DNA from: Shinella sp. XGS7
GTDB lineage: Bacteria; Pseudomonadota; Gammaproteobacteria; Burkholderiales; Burkholderiaceae_C
Assembly (NCBI RefSeq): GCF_020535565.1
Contig: NZ_CP084758.1
Span: 124,001 to 188,000, forward strand
Length of the DNA: 64,000 nt
Reading direction: 5' to 3'
Part shown: positions 9,448-16,926 of the stretch, one piece after another
Layout of the letters: each line of letters begins with the position of its first letter
Numbering within the stretch: position 1 is the stretch's first letter
Program-made: the position numbers and the translations under genes
The notes under the pieces: model-generated
Seen by the model: only the letters and a program-made list of their open reading frames with translations
What the model was told of the DNA's origin: nothing
Database searches by the model: none

Positions 9448-9900
9448 ATGCTGAACAACACCCAAGGCGATCTGCCGCGGCTGGCCCTGGCCCTGGAATA
9501 TGTGGACATGGGTGCCGCCCTCTACCTGGCCGGCGGCAGCGACCACGCAGCCCGTCTGCTGGCCGCGGCGGCCGAGCGCCTGCTGGGCGACCTCTGCCGC
9601 ATGCTGGGCGAGCAGGAACAGACCGACGAGCTGCAGGCCCTGCTGCAGCGCCTGGCCGAACGCTACGCCGCCACCCGCTTTGACGGCCCTGGCCACCAGC
9701 AGTCCCGCGGCGGCCAGTCGGCCCTGGCGCGGGCTGGTGAGCTGGGCGGCCTGGCGCACGACAAGGCGCGCCAGGAGACCGAGGCCTTTCTGCGCGCCTG
9801 CTTCTATCTGCTGGAGTCCATCGGCCTGGAGGCCGCCGCGCCGCTGCGCTTGCGCGAGGCCATCGACCTCAGCACCATCCACGCCCACGACGATTTCTGA
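9448..9900 (+). CDS. Hypothetical all-alpha protein
   Basis: 150 residues, strongly helical, no signal peptide or membrane segment. Starts MLNNTQGDLPRLALALEYVDMG and contains an alanine/leucine-rich helix (AARLLAAAAERLLGDL), LQRLAERYAATRF, then KARQETEAFLRACFYLLESIG. I do not recognise the family. Codon use is native. No convincing ribosome-binding site precedes the ATG, so the start is tentative. It lies 71 bases upstream of the PilZ reading frame on the same strand. Confidence 0.6.
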   Translation: MLNNTQGDLPRLALALEYVDMGAALYLAGGSDHAARLLAAAAERLLGDLCRMLGEQEQTDELQALLQRLAERYAATRFDGPGHQQSRGGQSALARAGELGGLAHDKARQETEAFLRACFYLLESIGLEAAAPLRLREAIDLSTIHAHDDF

Positions 9901-9971
9901 ACCCCGCTTGGGCCCTTGCCCGCCCGGGCCCGGGTGGTGCTAGCATCGAAACGCGCTACCGGGAGTCCGCC

Positions 9972-10343
9972 ATCAGCACCGAACGCCGCCAATTCGCCCG
10001 CGTCGCCTTCGACGCCGAGGCCCAGCTGACCACCACCACCGAACGTCTGGCGGTCCAGGTGGTCGACCTGTCCCTGAAAGGTGCCTTGCTGCGCCTGCCG
10101 GCCCGCTCTGCGCTCAAGCCGGGCGACCCCTGCCTGCTCTCGGTGAGCCTGGCCCAGTTGGATGTGGGCATCGCCATGGCCGGCGAGGTGGCGCATATAG
10201 AGCTGGATGGCACCCGGGTGGGTCTGCTGTGCCGCAGCATCGACATCGAGAGCATCACCCATCTGCGCCGCCTGCTGGAGATCAATCTGGGCGACGCCAA
10301 GCTGCTGGAACGCGAACTCAAGGCCCTGATCGCTTCAAACTAG
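9972..10343 (+). CDS. PilZ-domain protein, apparently with an ATC start codon
   Basis: 123 residues if begun at ATC 9972: ERRQFARVAFDAEAQL is the first PilZ strand with the RxxxR c-di-GMP-binding motif, VVDLSLKGALLRLP is the [D/N]xSxxG motif, followed by the rest of the small beta-barrel and a C-terminal helix RRLLEINLGDAKLLEREL. The first standard start in this frame is GTG 10059, which would remove RxxxR and half of the domain. No ATG, GTG or TTG lies in frame just upstream. GGGAG ends six bases before ATC 9972, a normal ribosome-binding distance. Likely a cytosolic c-di-GMP effector. Confidence 0.72.
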   Translation: MSTERRQFARVAFDAEAQLTTTTERLAVQVVDLSLKGALLRLPARSALKPGDPCLLSVSLAQLDVGIAMAGEVAHIELDGTRVGLLCRSIDIESITHLRRLLEINLGDAKLLERELKALIASN

Positions 10344-10359
10344 GGGCAGGTCTTGCCCC
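10343..10359 (+). terminator. Hairpin after the PilZ gene
   Basis: GGGGCA-GGTCT-TGCCCC begins on the last base of the PilZ stop codon. There is no T-tract, so it may only stabilise the mRNA end. Confidence 0.35.
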
Positions 10360-10370
10360 AGGGCCGAACA

Positions 10371-10431
10371 TAGTCCGAACGGACTACAAAGCTCCTCTGC
10401 ATGGCATCGAAGCTTCATCGCAGGCTTCGAT
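10371..10431 (+). promoter_or_regulatory. Two inverted repeats upstream of the glycerophosphodiesterase gene
   Basis: TAGTCCG-AA-CGGACTA at 10371-10386 is a perfect 16-base palindrome. Another repeat, ATCGAAGC (10406-10413) with GCTTCGAT (10424-10431), is separated by ten bases. Both lie in the 116-base leader of the PEP-CTERM phosphodiesterase gene, 29-89 bases before its ATG. The first looks like an operator; the second could be an mRNA hairpin. I saw no Pho-box pattern. Confidence 0.45.
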
Positions 10432-10459
10432 CATCAAACCATATTCAAGAGGAGCATCC

Positions 10460-11695
10460 ATGCAACGCCATCTGACGCTGCCCGCGCTGGCAGCCACCCT
10501 GCTGCTGTCCGCCGCCGCCCCGGCCGCCCTGGCCTGGAACACCCTGGACGGCCAGGCCCCGCTGATCATTGCCCACCGCGGCGCCTCGGGCTATCTGCCC
10601 GAGCACACGCTGGAAGGCTACGCCAAGGCCATAGCGCTGGGTGCCAACTACATCGAGCCCGATCTGGTCATGACCCGGGACGGCGTGCTGGTGGCCCGCC
10701 ATGAGCCCATGATCGGTGCCACCACCAATGTGGGCAGCATCGCCGCCTTTGCCGACCGCAAGAAGACCAAGACCGTGGACGGGGTCACCACCACCGACTG
10801 GTTCGTCGAGGACTTCACCCTGGCCGAGCTCAAGACCCTGCGCGCCGTCCAGGCACGCGGCAACCGGCCGCAGGAGTTCAACGGCCAGTTCCAGATCCCC
10901 ACGCTGGACGAGGTGATCAGCCTGGCCAAGCAGAAGAGCCTGGAGACCGGCCGCACCATCGGCATCTATCCCGAGCTCAAGCACTCCACCTATATGCAGG
11001 GTGTGTCCCAGGGCCTGGGCTTCTCCAAGAACTATTTCGAGGACAAGCTGGTCTCCACCCTGCACGCCGCCTACGGCAACACCGCCAACGCACCGGTCTT
11101 CATCCAGAGCTTCGAGGTGGGCAATCTGCAGTACCTCAATACCCGCACCGACATCAAGCTGGTGCAGCTGGTGGATGCCGACGATGTGAAGCCCGATGGC
11201 TCCATGTCCCTGGTCGCGCCTTATGACCAGCCGGCCGATGTGAAGGCCAAGGGCGGTCTGCTGACTTTTGCCGATCTGGTGAGCGATGTGGGCCTGTCCT
11301 TCGTCAAGACCTATGCCGATGGCATCGGCCCCTGGAAGCCCTATCTGCTCAAGACTCTGGCCGATGGGGTGGACCGCAATGGTGACGGCGTGGTGGACGG
11401 CAAGGACCGCCTGGTGGCCGGCAGCACCGGCGTGATCGAGGCCGCACACAAGAACGGCCTCTTCGTCCACACCTGGACCATGCGCGACGACGCCGGCATC
11501 CTGGGCTTTGCCACCGGCCAGGCCGAGATCGAGGCCTATCTCAAGCTGGGCGTGGACGGTGTGTTCACCGACTTCACCGACACCGGCGTGCGCGCCCTGG
11601 CCGCCGTGCCCGAGCCCGAGACCTACGCCATGATGACGGCCGGCCTGGCCCTGCTCTGGGTGGCCAAGCGCCGCCGCGAGCAGAAGCGCAAGTAA
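10460..11695 (+). CDS. Secreted glycerophosphodiester phosphodiesterase with PEP-CTERM anchor
   Basis: 411 residues, GlpQ-like. Signal peptide 1-25 (ends AAPAALA). The GDPD barrel opens with IIAHRGASGYLPEHTLEGY (residues 36-54), then GANYIEPDLVMTRDG (Glu and Asp metal ligands) and ARHEP (His 81), and IYPELKH. DRNGDGVVDGKD is an EF-hand/dockerin-like calcium loop. The C-terminus carries VPEP, a hydrophobic stretch and AKRRREQKRK, a PEP-CTERM tag, so the enzyme is probably sorted to the surface by an exosortase elsewhere. It would release glycerol-3-phosphate from phospholipid headgroups. AGAGGAG seven bases before ATG 10460 fixes the start. Confidence 0.92.
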   Translation: MQRHLTLPALAATLLLSAAAPAALAWNTLDGQAPLIIAHRGASGYLPEHTLEGYAKAIALGANYIEPDLVMTRDGVLVARHEPMIGATTNVGSIAAFADRKKTKTVDGVTTTDWFVEDFTLAELKTLRAVQARGNRPQEFNGQFQIPTLDEVISLAKQKSLETGRTIGIYPELKHSTYMQGVSQGLGFSKNYFEDKLVSTLHAAYGNTANAPVFIQSFEVGNLQYLNTRTDIKLVQLVDADDVKPDGSMSLVAPYDQPADVKAKGGLLTFADLVSDVGLSFVKTYADGIGPWKPYLLKTLADGVDRNGDGVVDGKDRLVAGSTGVIEAAHKNGLFVHTWTMRDDAGILGFATGQAEIEAYLKLGVDGVFTDFTDTGVRALAAVPEPETYAMMTAGLALLWVAKRRREQKRK

Positions 11696-11711
11696 AGCGC
11701 CGCGCGCGGCC

Positions 11712-12560
11712 TCAGGCCAGCAGGAAGTTCCGCAGGACGGCATAGGCCGCCTGCGGCTTGTCGCGCCAGGTGCCGTGGCCGGCGCCCTCCACGCAGGCGA
11801 AATGGCGCCAGCGCTCGGGCAGGGCCGCGGCGATCTCGCGCGCGTCTTCGATGGGGCAGACCGGGTCCTGGTCGCCCGTCAGCACCAGCACCGGGCAGGC
11901 CGCTCGCGCCAGGCCCGGCAGCAGGTCCAGGCCCTGTTTTTCGTGCGCCACAAAGTGCAGCAGGATCTCGGTGCGCGCCAGGGTGCGCTCGCCCGCCTGC
12001 GGGTCCAGCGGCGGCTGGGTGTTGTAGAGGCTGCGGCAGCGGCTCCAGTAGGCCGCCCAGGTCTGCGGGTCGGGCCGGCTCCAGAAGGCCTCGGCCGCGG
12101 CGCGGGCCTCGGGGCCGCCCAGGCGCCCGAACCAGTCCAGCTTGCGCTCCAGGCCCATATGGTGGGAGGTGCTGGACAGAATCACCTTGGCCGCATGGTC
12201 CGGATGGCGCGCGATATAGCGCTGGGCCACGAAGCCGCCAAAGCTCTGGCCCAGCACGATGGGCTTGACGATGCCCAGGGCGTCGCTGAGGCGCACGATG
12301 TCGTCGGCCCAGGTGTCCAGGGTCCACTCCTCGGGCGGGCGCGCATCGCTGCGGCCATGGCCGCGGTGGTCGTAATAGACGATCTGGGCGATATCGGCCA
12401 GGGCGTCGAAGCCTGGCTTGAAGGCGCTGTGGTCGAAGCCCGGCCCGCCATGCATGCAGATCAGCGTGGGCTTCTCGCGCATCTGCGCCCCGTCGGGCAC
12501 CAGGCCCGGGCCCTGCACATCCACGAAGAGGCGCACGCCGCCGCCGATATCGATCCTCAT
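11712..12560 (-). CDS. Alpha/beta hydrolase (proline iminopeptidase-like)
   Basis: 282 residues of the alpha/beta-hydrolase fold. Oxyanion-loop motif MHGGPGFDHSAF near residue 36, YYDHRGHGRSD, nucleophile elbow GQSFGG near residue 104, acid Asp in GDQDPVCP and catalytic His in GAGHGTW. The HGGPG motif is usual in proline iminopeptidases and related amidases, but substrate cannot be read from it. No signal peptide, so cytosolic. It converges with the phosphodiesterase gene with a 16-base gap and stands alone. Confidence 0.85.
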   Translation of the reverse strand: MRIDIGGGVRLFVDVQGPGLVPDGAQMREKPTLICMHGGPGFDHSAFKPGFDALADIAQIVYYDHRGHGRSDARPPEEWTLDTWADDIVRLSDALGIVKPIVLGQSFGGFVAQRYIARHPDHAAKVILSSTSHHMGLERKLDWFGRLGGPEARAAAEAFWSRPDPQTWAAYWSRCRSLYNTQPPLDPQAGERTLARTEILLHFVAHEKQGLDLLPGLARAACPVLVLTGDQDPVCPIEDAREIAAALPERWRHFACVEGAGHGTWRDKPQAAYAVLRNFLLA

Positions 12561-12693
12561 TTCTCACGCTCCTGATGGCCAGCCGGCAAGTATGAGGCCG
12601 CCGCCGGTCGCCCCAGCCCGGCTTCGTCGCCCCCTGGGCGGTGTTCGTCGCATGCCCGCCCGGCGGCCGTGGCGGCACGCGAGAATCCGCGCC

Positions 12694-13785
12694 ATGCCGC
12701 CCTCCTCCCGCCAGGCCCTGGTGCAGGTCTTCAATCTGCGAGCCATGGCCGCCGTGTTCTACATCTGCCTGGGCATGGCCCTGTCGCGGGCCCTGACCTG
12801 GTATGCGCCCGAGGCCCCGCTGTCGGAGTGGCTGTACTCGGCCGTGCGCTACACCCGCCAGACCACCATCACCGGCCTGAGCCTGCTGCTGGCCGTGGCC
12901 CTGGTGGAGGCCTGGCTGGCCCGGCCCGGCGCCCGCCCGCGGGCCGCCGTCCTGCTGCGCGGCATGGCGCTGTTCGTCGGGGCGATCCTGGGCACCCTGG
13001 CCCGCCACCATGTGGCCCGGCTCCACGATCCCGACGCCCCCTGGAAATGGGGCTGGGCCCTCTCCACCTGCCTGCTCTGGACCCTGCTGGGCGGCGTGGC
13101 CTACAGCCTCTGGCACACCGCCCGGGCCGAGCGCCAGGCCCGCCAGCAGCTGCGCGAGGCCGCCCAGCGCCACGAGGCGCTGCATGCCCAGCAGCTGGAG
13201 GCCCAGCTCTCGGCCCTGAACGCCCAGATCGAGCCGCACTTCCTCTTCAACACCCTGGCCAATGTGAAGCGCCTGTACGAGACCGCGCCCGAGCGCGGCC
13301 GCGACATGCTGCTGGGCCTGATCGCCTACTTGCGCGCCGCCCTGCCCAGCATGCGCCGCGGCGAATCCTCCCTGGGCCAGGAGCTGGAGCTGGTGCGCAG
13401 CTACCTGACCATCCTGCAGATGCGCATGGGCGAGCGCCTGCGCTTCGAGATCCAGGCCGAGCCCCGGCTGCTGCCCACTCGCCTGCCCCCCATGGTGCTG
13501 CCCACCCTGGTGGAAAACGCCATCAAGCACGGGCTCTCGCCCCTGCCCGAGGGCGGCGAGATCCGCATCCAGGCGCAGCGGCAGGAGGCCGGCACCCTGC
13601 TGCTGGAAGTGCGCGACAACGGCCAGGGCTTTGCCGCCAGCGGCGGCTCGGGCGTGGGCCTGGCCAACACCCGGGCGCGGCTGGAGGCCTTGTTTGGTCC
13701 GCACGCCAGCCTGGAGCTGGAGGCCGCCCAGCCACGCGGCGTGGTGGCCCGGCTGCGTCTGCCGCTGGACGAGGTGGCCGCATGA
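12694..13785 (+). CDS. LytS-type sensor histidine kinase (His_kinase family)
   Basis: 363 residues. About four membrane helices in the first 145 residues, a short coiled coil (ERQARQQLREAAQRHEALHAQQ), then the phospho-acceptor segment AQIEPHFLFNTL with His 182. The ATPase domain is complete: N-box ENAIKHG (274-280), DNGQGF and GVGLANTRARL. This is the kinase class that pairs with LytTR regulators. It leads a three-gene unit with ATGA overlaps (12694-15697), so its partner is the LytTR protein at the end. The sensed signal is unknown. Confidence 0.9.
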   Translation: MPPSSRQALVQVFNLRAMAAVFYICLGMALSRALTWYAPEAPLSEWLYSAVRYTRQTTITGLSLLLAVALVEAWLARPGARPRAAVLLRGMALFVGAILGTLARHHVARLHDPDAPWKWGWALSTCLLWTLLGGVAYSLWHTARAERQARQQLREAAQRHEALHAQQLEAQLSALNAQIEPHFLFNTLANVKRLYETAPERGRDMLLGLIAYLRAALPSMRRGESSLGQELELVRSYLTILQMRMGERLRFEIQAEPRLLPTRLPPMVLPTLVENAIKHGLSPLPEGGEIRIQAQRQEAGTLLLEVRDNGQGFAASGGSGVGLANTRARLEALFGPHASLELEAAQPRGVVARLRLPLDEVAA

Positions 13786-14921
13786 GCCGGGTGCTGAGCC
13801 CCGCCCACGGCAGCACGCCGGGCCTGGCCGCGCCGCTGCGCCAGCTCTGGCGTGACTGGTGCTCCCTGCGCCCGCGCGAGTTCCTGTGGTTTGTGCTGCT
13901 AGGCCTGGCCTATGGCCTGACCGACCTCAGCGGCCTGGTCTATCTGGGCGATGACCCGCGCTGGCTGGAAGCCCTGAGCCGCCAGCTCTTCTCGCCGGTC
14001 ATCGTCACCCTCCTGATGATGCTGTGCTGGCTGCCCGCGGCCCGCAGCCAGCCCGAGCATCCCCGCCGCCTGGCCCGCCTGGCCCTGGCCACCCTGCTGG
14101 GCTCCCTGATCGCCCTGCTGGCCCTGCGCGGCCTGCTCAGCGTGCTGGACTGGCCCTCGGTGGACGAGCTGCTGCGCGCGCGCAAGGGCAAGCCCATGCG
14201 CGCCACCTCGGCGGGTCTGAGCTTTCTGGGCGACGCCCTGCAGGCCTTCATCCCGGCCATGCTGGCGGTGAGCCTGATCGAGTGGCAGCAGCGCCGGCGC
14301 CGCGCCGAGGCCAGCCTGGCCCGGCTGCAGCATGAGCAGCAGGCCCTGGCGCGCCGGGCCCTGGCGAGTCGCCTGGCGGCCCTGCAGGCCCAGGTGGAGC
14401 CGCAGTTCCTCTTTGACACCCTGGTGGAGATCGAGCGCGCCTATGCCCAGGGCCGGCCCGAGGCCGCACCGCAGATGGAAAGCCTGATCCACCATCTGCG
14501 CGTGGCCCTGCCGCGCCTGCGCGAACCCCATGTGAGCCCGGCCCATGAGGCCGAGCTGCTGCAGAGCTATCTGGCCGTGCTGGCCGGGCGCCAGCAGCAG
14601 ACGCTGCAGTTCAGCCACCACTGCCCCGATTCCCTGCGCGACACGCCCCTGCCCCCCATGCTGCTCCTGCCCCTGCTGCAGCGCGCCCTGCGCCTGGCCG
14701 CCCCGCGCCTGCCGCAGCGCTGCAGCTTCAGCCTGGAAGCGCGCGAGGGTGGTGGCCTGCGCCTGCTGCTGGCCCTGGACCTGCCGGGCCTGTGCGGCGA
14801 CGATGCCGAGCTGCAGGCCCTGGCCGAGCGCCTGCGCGCCCTGGTCGGCGGCCCCGCCGCGCTGCACTGCCGCAGCAGCGAGGACAGCACCCTCTTCAGC
14901 CTGGAGCTGCACACCGCATGA
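13782..14921 (+). CDS. Kinase-like membrane protein lacking catalytic residues (pseudokinase)
   Basis: 379 residues with the same architecture as its upstream neighbour: several membrane helices (about 33-54, 68-88, 98-120, 148-167), a coiled coil and a LytS-like dimerisation segment. The acceptor motif reads VEPQFLFDTL, with Gln 208 where the neighbour has His 182. The N-box is QRALRLA instead of ENAIKHG, and neither DNGxGF nor GxGLxN is present. So it should neither bind ATP normally nor be phosphorylated there. It overlaps both neighbours by ATGA, implying tight stoichiometry. Probable role: heterodimer partner or signal-sensing regulator of the active kinase (inference). Confidence 0.85.
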   Translation: MSRVLSPAHGSTPGLAAPLRQLWRDWCSLRPREFLWFVLLGLAYGLTDLSGLVYLGDDPRWLEALSRQLFSPVIVTLLMMLCWLPAARSQPEHPRRLARLALATLLGSLIALLALRGLLSVLDWPSVDELLRARKGKPMRATSAGLSFLGDALQAFIPAMLAVSLIEWQQRRRRAEASLARLQHEQQALARRALASRLAALQAQVEPQFLFDTLVEIERAYAQGRPEAAPQMESLIHHLRVALPRLREPHVSPAHEAELLQSYLAVLAGRQQQTLQFSHHCPDSLRDTPLPPMLLLPLLQRALRLAAPRLPQRCSFSLEAREGGGLRLLLALDLPGLCGDDAELQALAERLRALVGGPAALHCRSSEDSTLFSLELHTA

Positions 14922-15697
14922 GAAGCCTGCTTGCCCCCACCGCCGTGGTGGCCGAAGACGAAGCCACCCTGCGCCAGGAGCTGGTCGAGCGCCTGGCCCA
15001 GCTCTGGCCCGAGCTCAGCATCGTGGGCGAGGCCGCCGATGGCGTGCAGGCCCTGCGCCTGCTGGATGAGTGCCGGCCCGACATCCTCTTCCTGGACATC
15101 CAGATGCCCGGCGCCACCGGCCTGGAAGTCGCCCGCCAGGTGGCGGGGCGTGCCCATGTGGTCTTCGTCACCGCCTACGACCAGTACGCGGTGGAGGCCT
15201 TCGAACAGGGTGCGGTGGACTATCTGCTCAAGCCCCTGCAGGCCTCGCGCCTGTTCACCACCATCCTGCGCGTCAAGCAGCGCCTGGCCCTGCCACCGGC
15301 CGATCTGGCCGGCGTGCTGGGCCAGCTGGGCGGCGCCCCGGGCGCCACGGCGCCGGCCCCGGCGCGCAGCGGTTTTCTGCGCTGGATCAATGCCTCGGTG
15401 GGCCAGACCCTGCGCCTGATCACGGTGGACGAGGTGCTGTACTTCCAGTCCGACAACAAATACACCCGGGTCGCCACCCGCGAGGGCGAGGCCCTGATCC
15501 GCAAGCCGCTCAAGGAGCTGGTGGAGGAGCTGGACCCGCAGCAGTTCTGGCAGATCCACCGCTCCACCCTGGTCAACGCTGCGGCCGTGGCCGGCGTGAC
15601 GCGCGACTTCCGCGGCCGCCTGCAGCTGCGGCTCAAGGCCCATGAGGACACCCTGCTGGTGGCGGAGAGCTACACGCATCTCTTCAAGCAGATGTAG
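14918..15697 (+). CDS. LytTR-family response regulator
   Basis: 259 residues. Receiver domain 8-125 with acidic pair E13/D14, phospho-acceptor Asp 60 in FLDIQMPG, Thr 85 and Lys 105 (LLKPL). A linker rich in Ala/Pro is followed by a LytTR DNA-binding domain from about residue 150: ITVDEVLYFQSDNKYTRV, LIRKPLKELVEELDP, WQIHRSTLVNAAAV. Final gene of the kinase/pseudokinase/regulator unit and overlaps the pseudokinase stop. LytTR regulators usually control surface or exported functions; the targets here are not visible. Confidence 0.92.
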   Translation: MRSLLAPTAVVAEDEATLRQELVERLAQLWPELSIVGEAADGVQALRLLDECRPDILFLDIQMPGATGLEVARQVAGRAHVVFVTAYDQYAVEAFEQGAVDYLLKPLQASRLFTTILRVKQRLALPPADLAGVLGQLGGAPGATAPAPARSGFLRWINASVGQTLRLITVDEVLYFQSDNKYTRVATREGEALIRKPLKELVEELDPQQFWQIHRSTLVNAAAVAGVTRDFRGRLQLRLKAHEDTLLVAESYTHLFKQM

Positions 15698-15780
15698 AGG
15701 CCGCGCGGTGTCATCTCCCGAGGGCACAATCGGCGCACGATACGCGCCGCCGGTGGCCACGGGGAGACAAGAGGATGCAT

Positions 15781-16482
15781 ATGGCGAGGTACTGCCGCGA
15801 GGGGGCTTTGGCCCTCGCGCTGGGACTGCCTCTGGGGGCTGGGGCCGGGCCGGCCCAGCTGAAGCTCGGCACGCATGAGCTGCCCCCTTACAGCCAGCAG
15901 GTCAACGGCCAGGCCGAGGGCCTGGCCGTGCAGGCGGTGCGCTGCGCCCTGCGCAAGCAGGGGGTGGCGGTGGAGTTCGTCTTCCTGCCCTGGGCGCGGG
16001 CGCAGTCGGCGGCACGCCAGGGTGAGCTGGACGGCTTCTTCGCGGCCTCGCAATCGGCCGAGCGCGATGCCTGGGCCATGCTCTCGGCGCCCATCGCGCC
16101 CCAGCAATGGCGCTGGTATCTGCTGCGCGAGAGCCGACTGGACCCGCTCTCGCCCGAGTTCCGCCAGCAGGCCCGGGTCAGCAGCTTTCTGGGCGGCAAT
16201 ATGCTGAGCTGGCTGCGCCAGGAGGGCTACCAGTTGGAGGCCGCGCCGCCGCGCAACGAACAGCTGCTGCAGATGCTGCTCAAGCGCCGCCTGGACGCGG
16301 TGCTGGCCAACCATCTGGTGATGGAGCGCATGCTGGCCGAGCAGGGGGCCATGGGCCAGGTCCGCTCGGTGCTGCAGCAGGACAAGCCCCTGGGCGTCTA
16401 CTTCAGCCAGCGCTTCACCGCAGCCCATCCCAATTTCCTGCCCCGTTTCAATCAGGCTTTGCAGGGCTGCGCAGCGCGCTGA
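15781..16482 (+). CDS. Periplasmic substrate-binding protein (solute-binding family 3 type)
   Basis: 233 residues with a signal peptide (ALALALGLPLGAGAGPA) and the fold pattern of amino-acid-type binding proteins: LKLGTHELPPYSQQ at the start of lobe 1, AVEFVFLPWARAQSAARQGELDGFFAAS and a C-terminal LDAVLANHLVMERML. No permease or ATPase gene lies nearby, so it may serve a remote transporter or act as a sensor. Two starts are possible: ATG 15781 with AGAGG six bases upstream (chosen), or ATG 15775 with GGGGAG eight bases upstream. Confidence 0.75.
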   Translation: MARYCREGALALALGLPLGAGAGPAQLKLGTHELPPYSQQVNGQAEGLAVQAVRCALRKQGVAVEFVFLPWARAQSAARQGELDGFFAASQSAERDAWAMLSAPIAPQQWRWYLLRESRLDPLSPEFRQQARVSSFLGGNMLSWLRQEGYQLEAAPPRNEQLLQMLLKRRLDAVLANHLVMERMLAEQGAMGQVRSVLQQDKPLGVYFSQRFTAAHPNFLPRFNQALQGCAAR

Positions 16483-16506
16483 AGACCTTGCACTGAAAAT
16501 GCCGCC

Positions 16507-16926
16507 ATGCGCCTGCCTTCCCCTGCCCCCGGCCTGCTCCTGATGCTGACCCTCGCGTCGGGTGCAGGCAGCGCCGCCCCGGCCGAGTCCATCGCCGCGG
16601 GCCGCGCCGCCTTCGCCGCCTGCGCCAGCTGCCATGAGGTCGGCCCCTCGGCCCGCCACGGGTTCGGCCCGCAGCTCAACCAGCTGCGCGGGCGCAAGGC
16701 CGGCAGCCTGAGCGGCTACGCCTACTCGGAGGCCATGAAGCAGTCCGGCCTGGTCTGGGATACGGCCACGCTCACCGCCCTGATCAAGAGCCCCTCGGGC
16801 ACGGTGCCGGGCACCAAGATGCGCTTCCTGGGCTTTGGCTACAACGAGCGCAAGGTGGCCGATCTGCTGGCCTATCTGGAAAGCGTGCAGGGGCCGGCGG
16901 CCCCGCCGCAGGCGCAGCAGCGCTAG
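16507..16926 (+). CDS. Class I cytochrome c
   Basis: 139 residues: signal peptide (LLLMLTLASGAGSA), heme attachment motif CASCH near residue 39, PQLNQLRGRKAG, and the distal Met ligand in GTKMRFLGF near residue 102. The layout resembles mitochondrial-type cytochrome c2/c550, soluble periplasmic electron carriers. No cbb3 or other terminal-oxidase genes are adjacent. It starts 24 bases after the binding-protein gene and its stop abuts the stop of the convergent beta-lactamase-fold gene. Confidence 0.88.
   Translation: MRLPSPAPGLLLMLTLASGAGSAAPAESIAAGRAAFAACASCHEVGPSARHGFGPQLNQLRGRKAGSLSGYAYSEAMKQSGLVWDTATLTALIKSPSGTVPGTKMRFLGFGYNERKVADLLAYLESVQGPAAPPQAQQR

Noticed and set aside
10059..10343. 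PilZ protein beginning at GTG 10059
   Set aside because: Would discard the RxxxR motif that opens the domain and has no ribosome-binding site.
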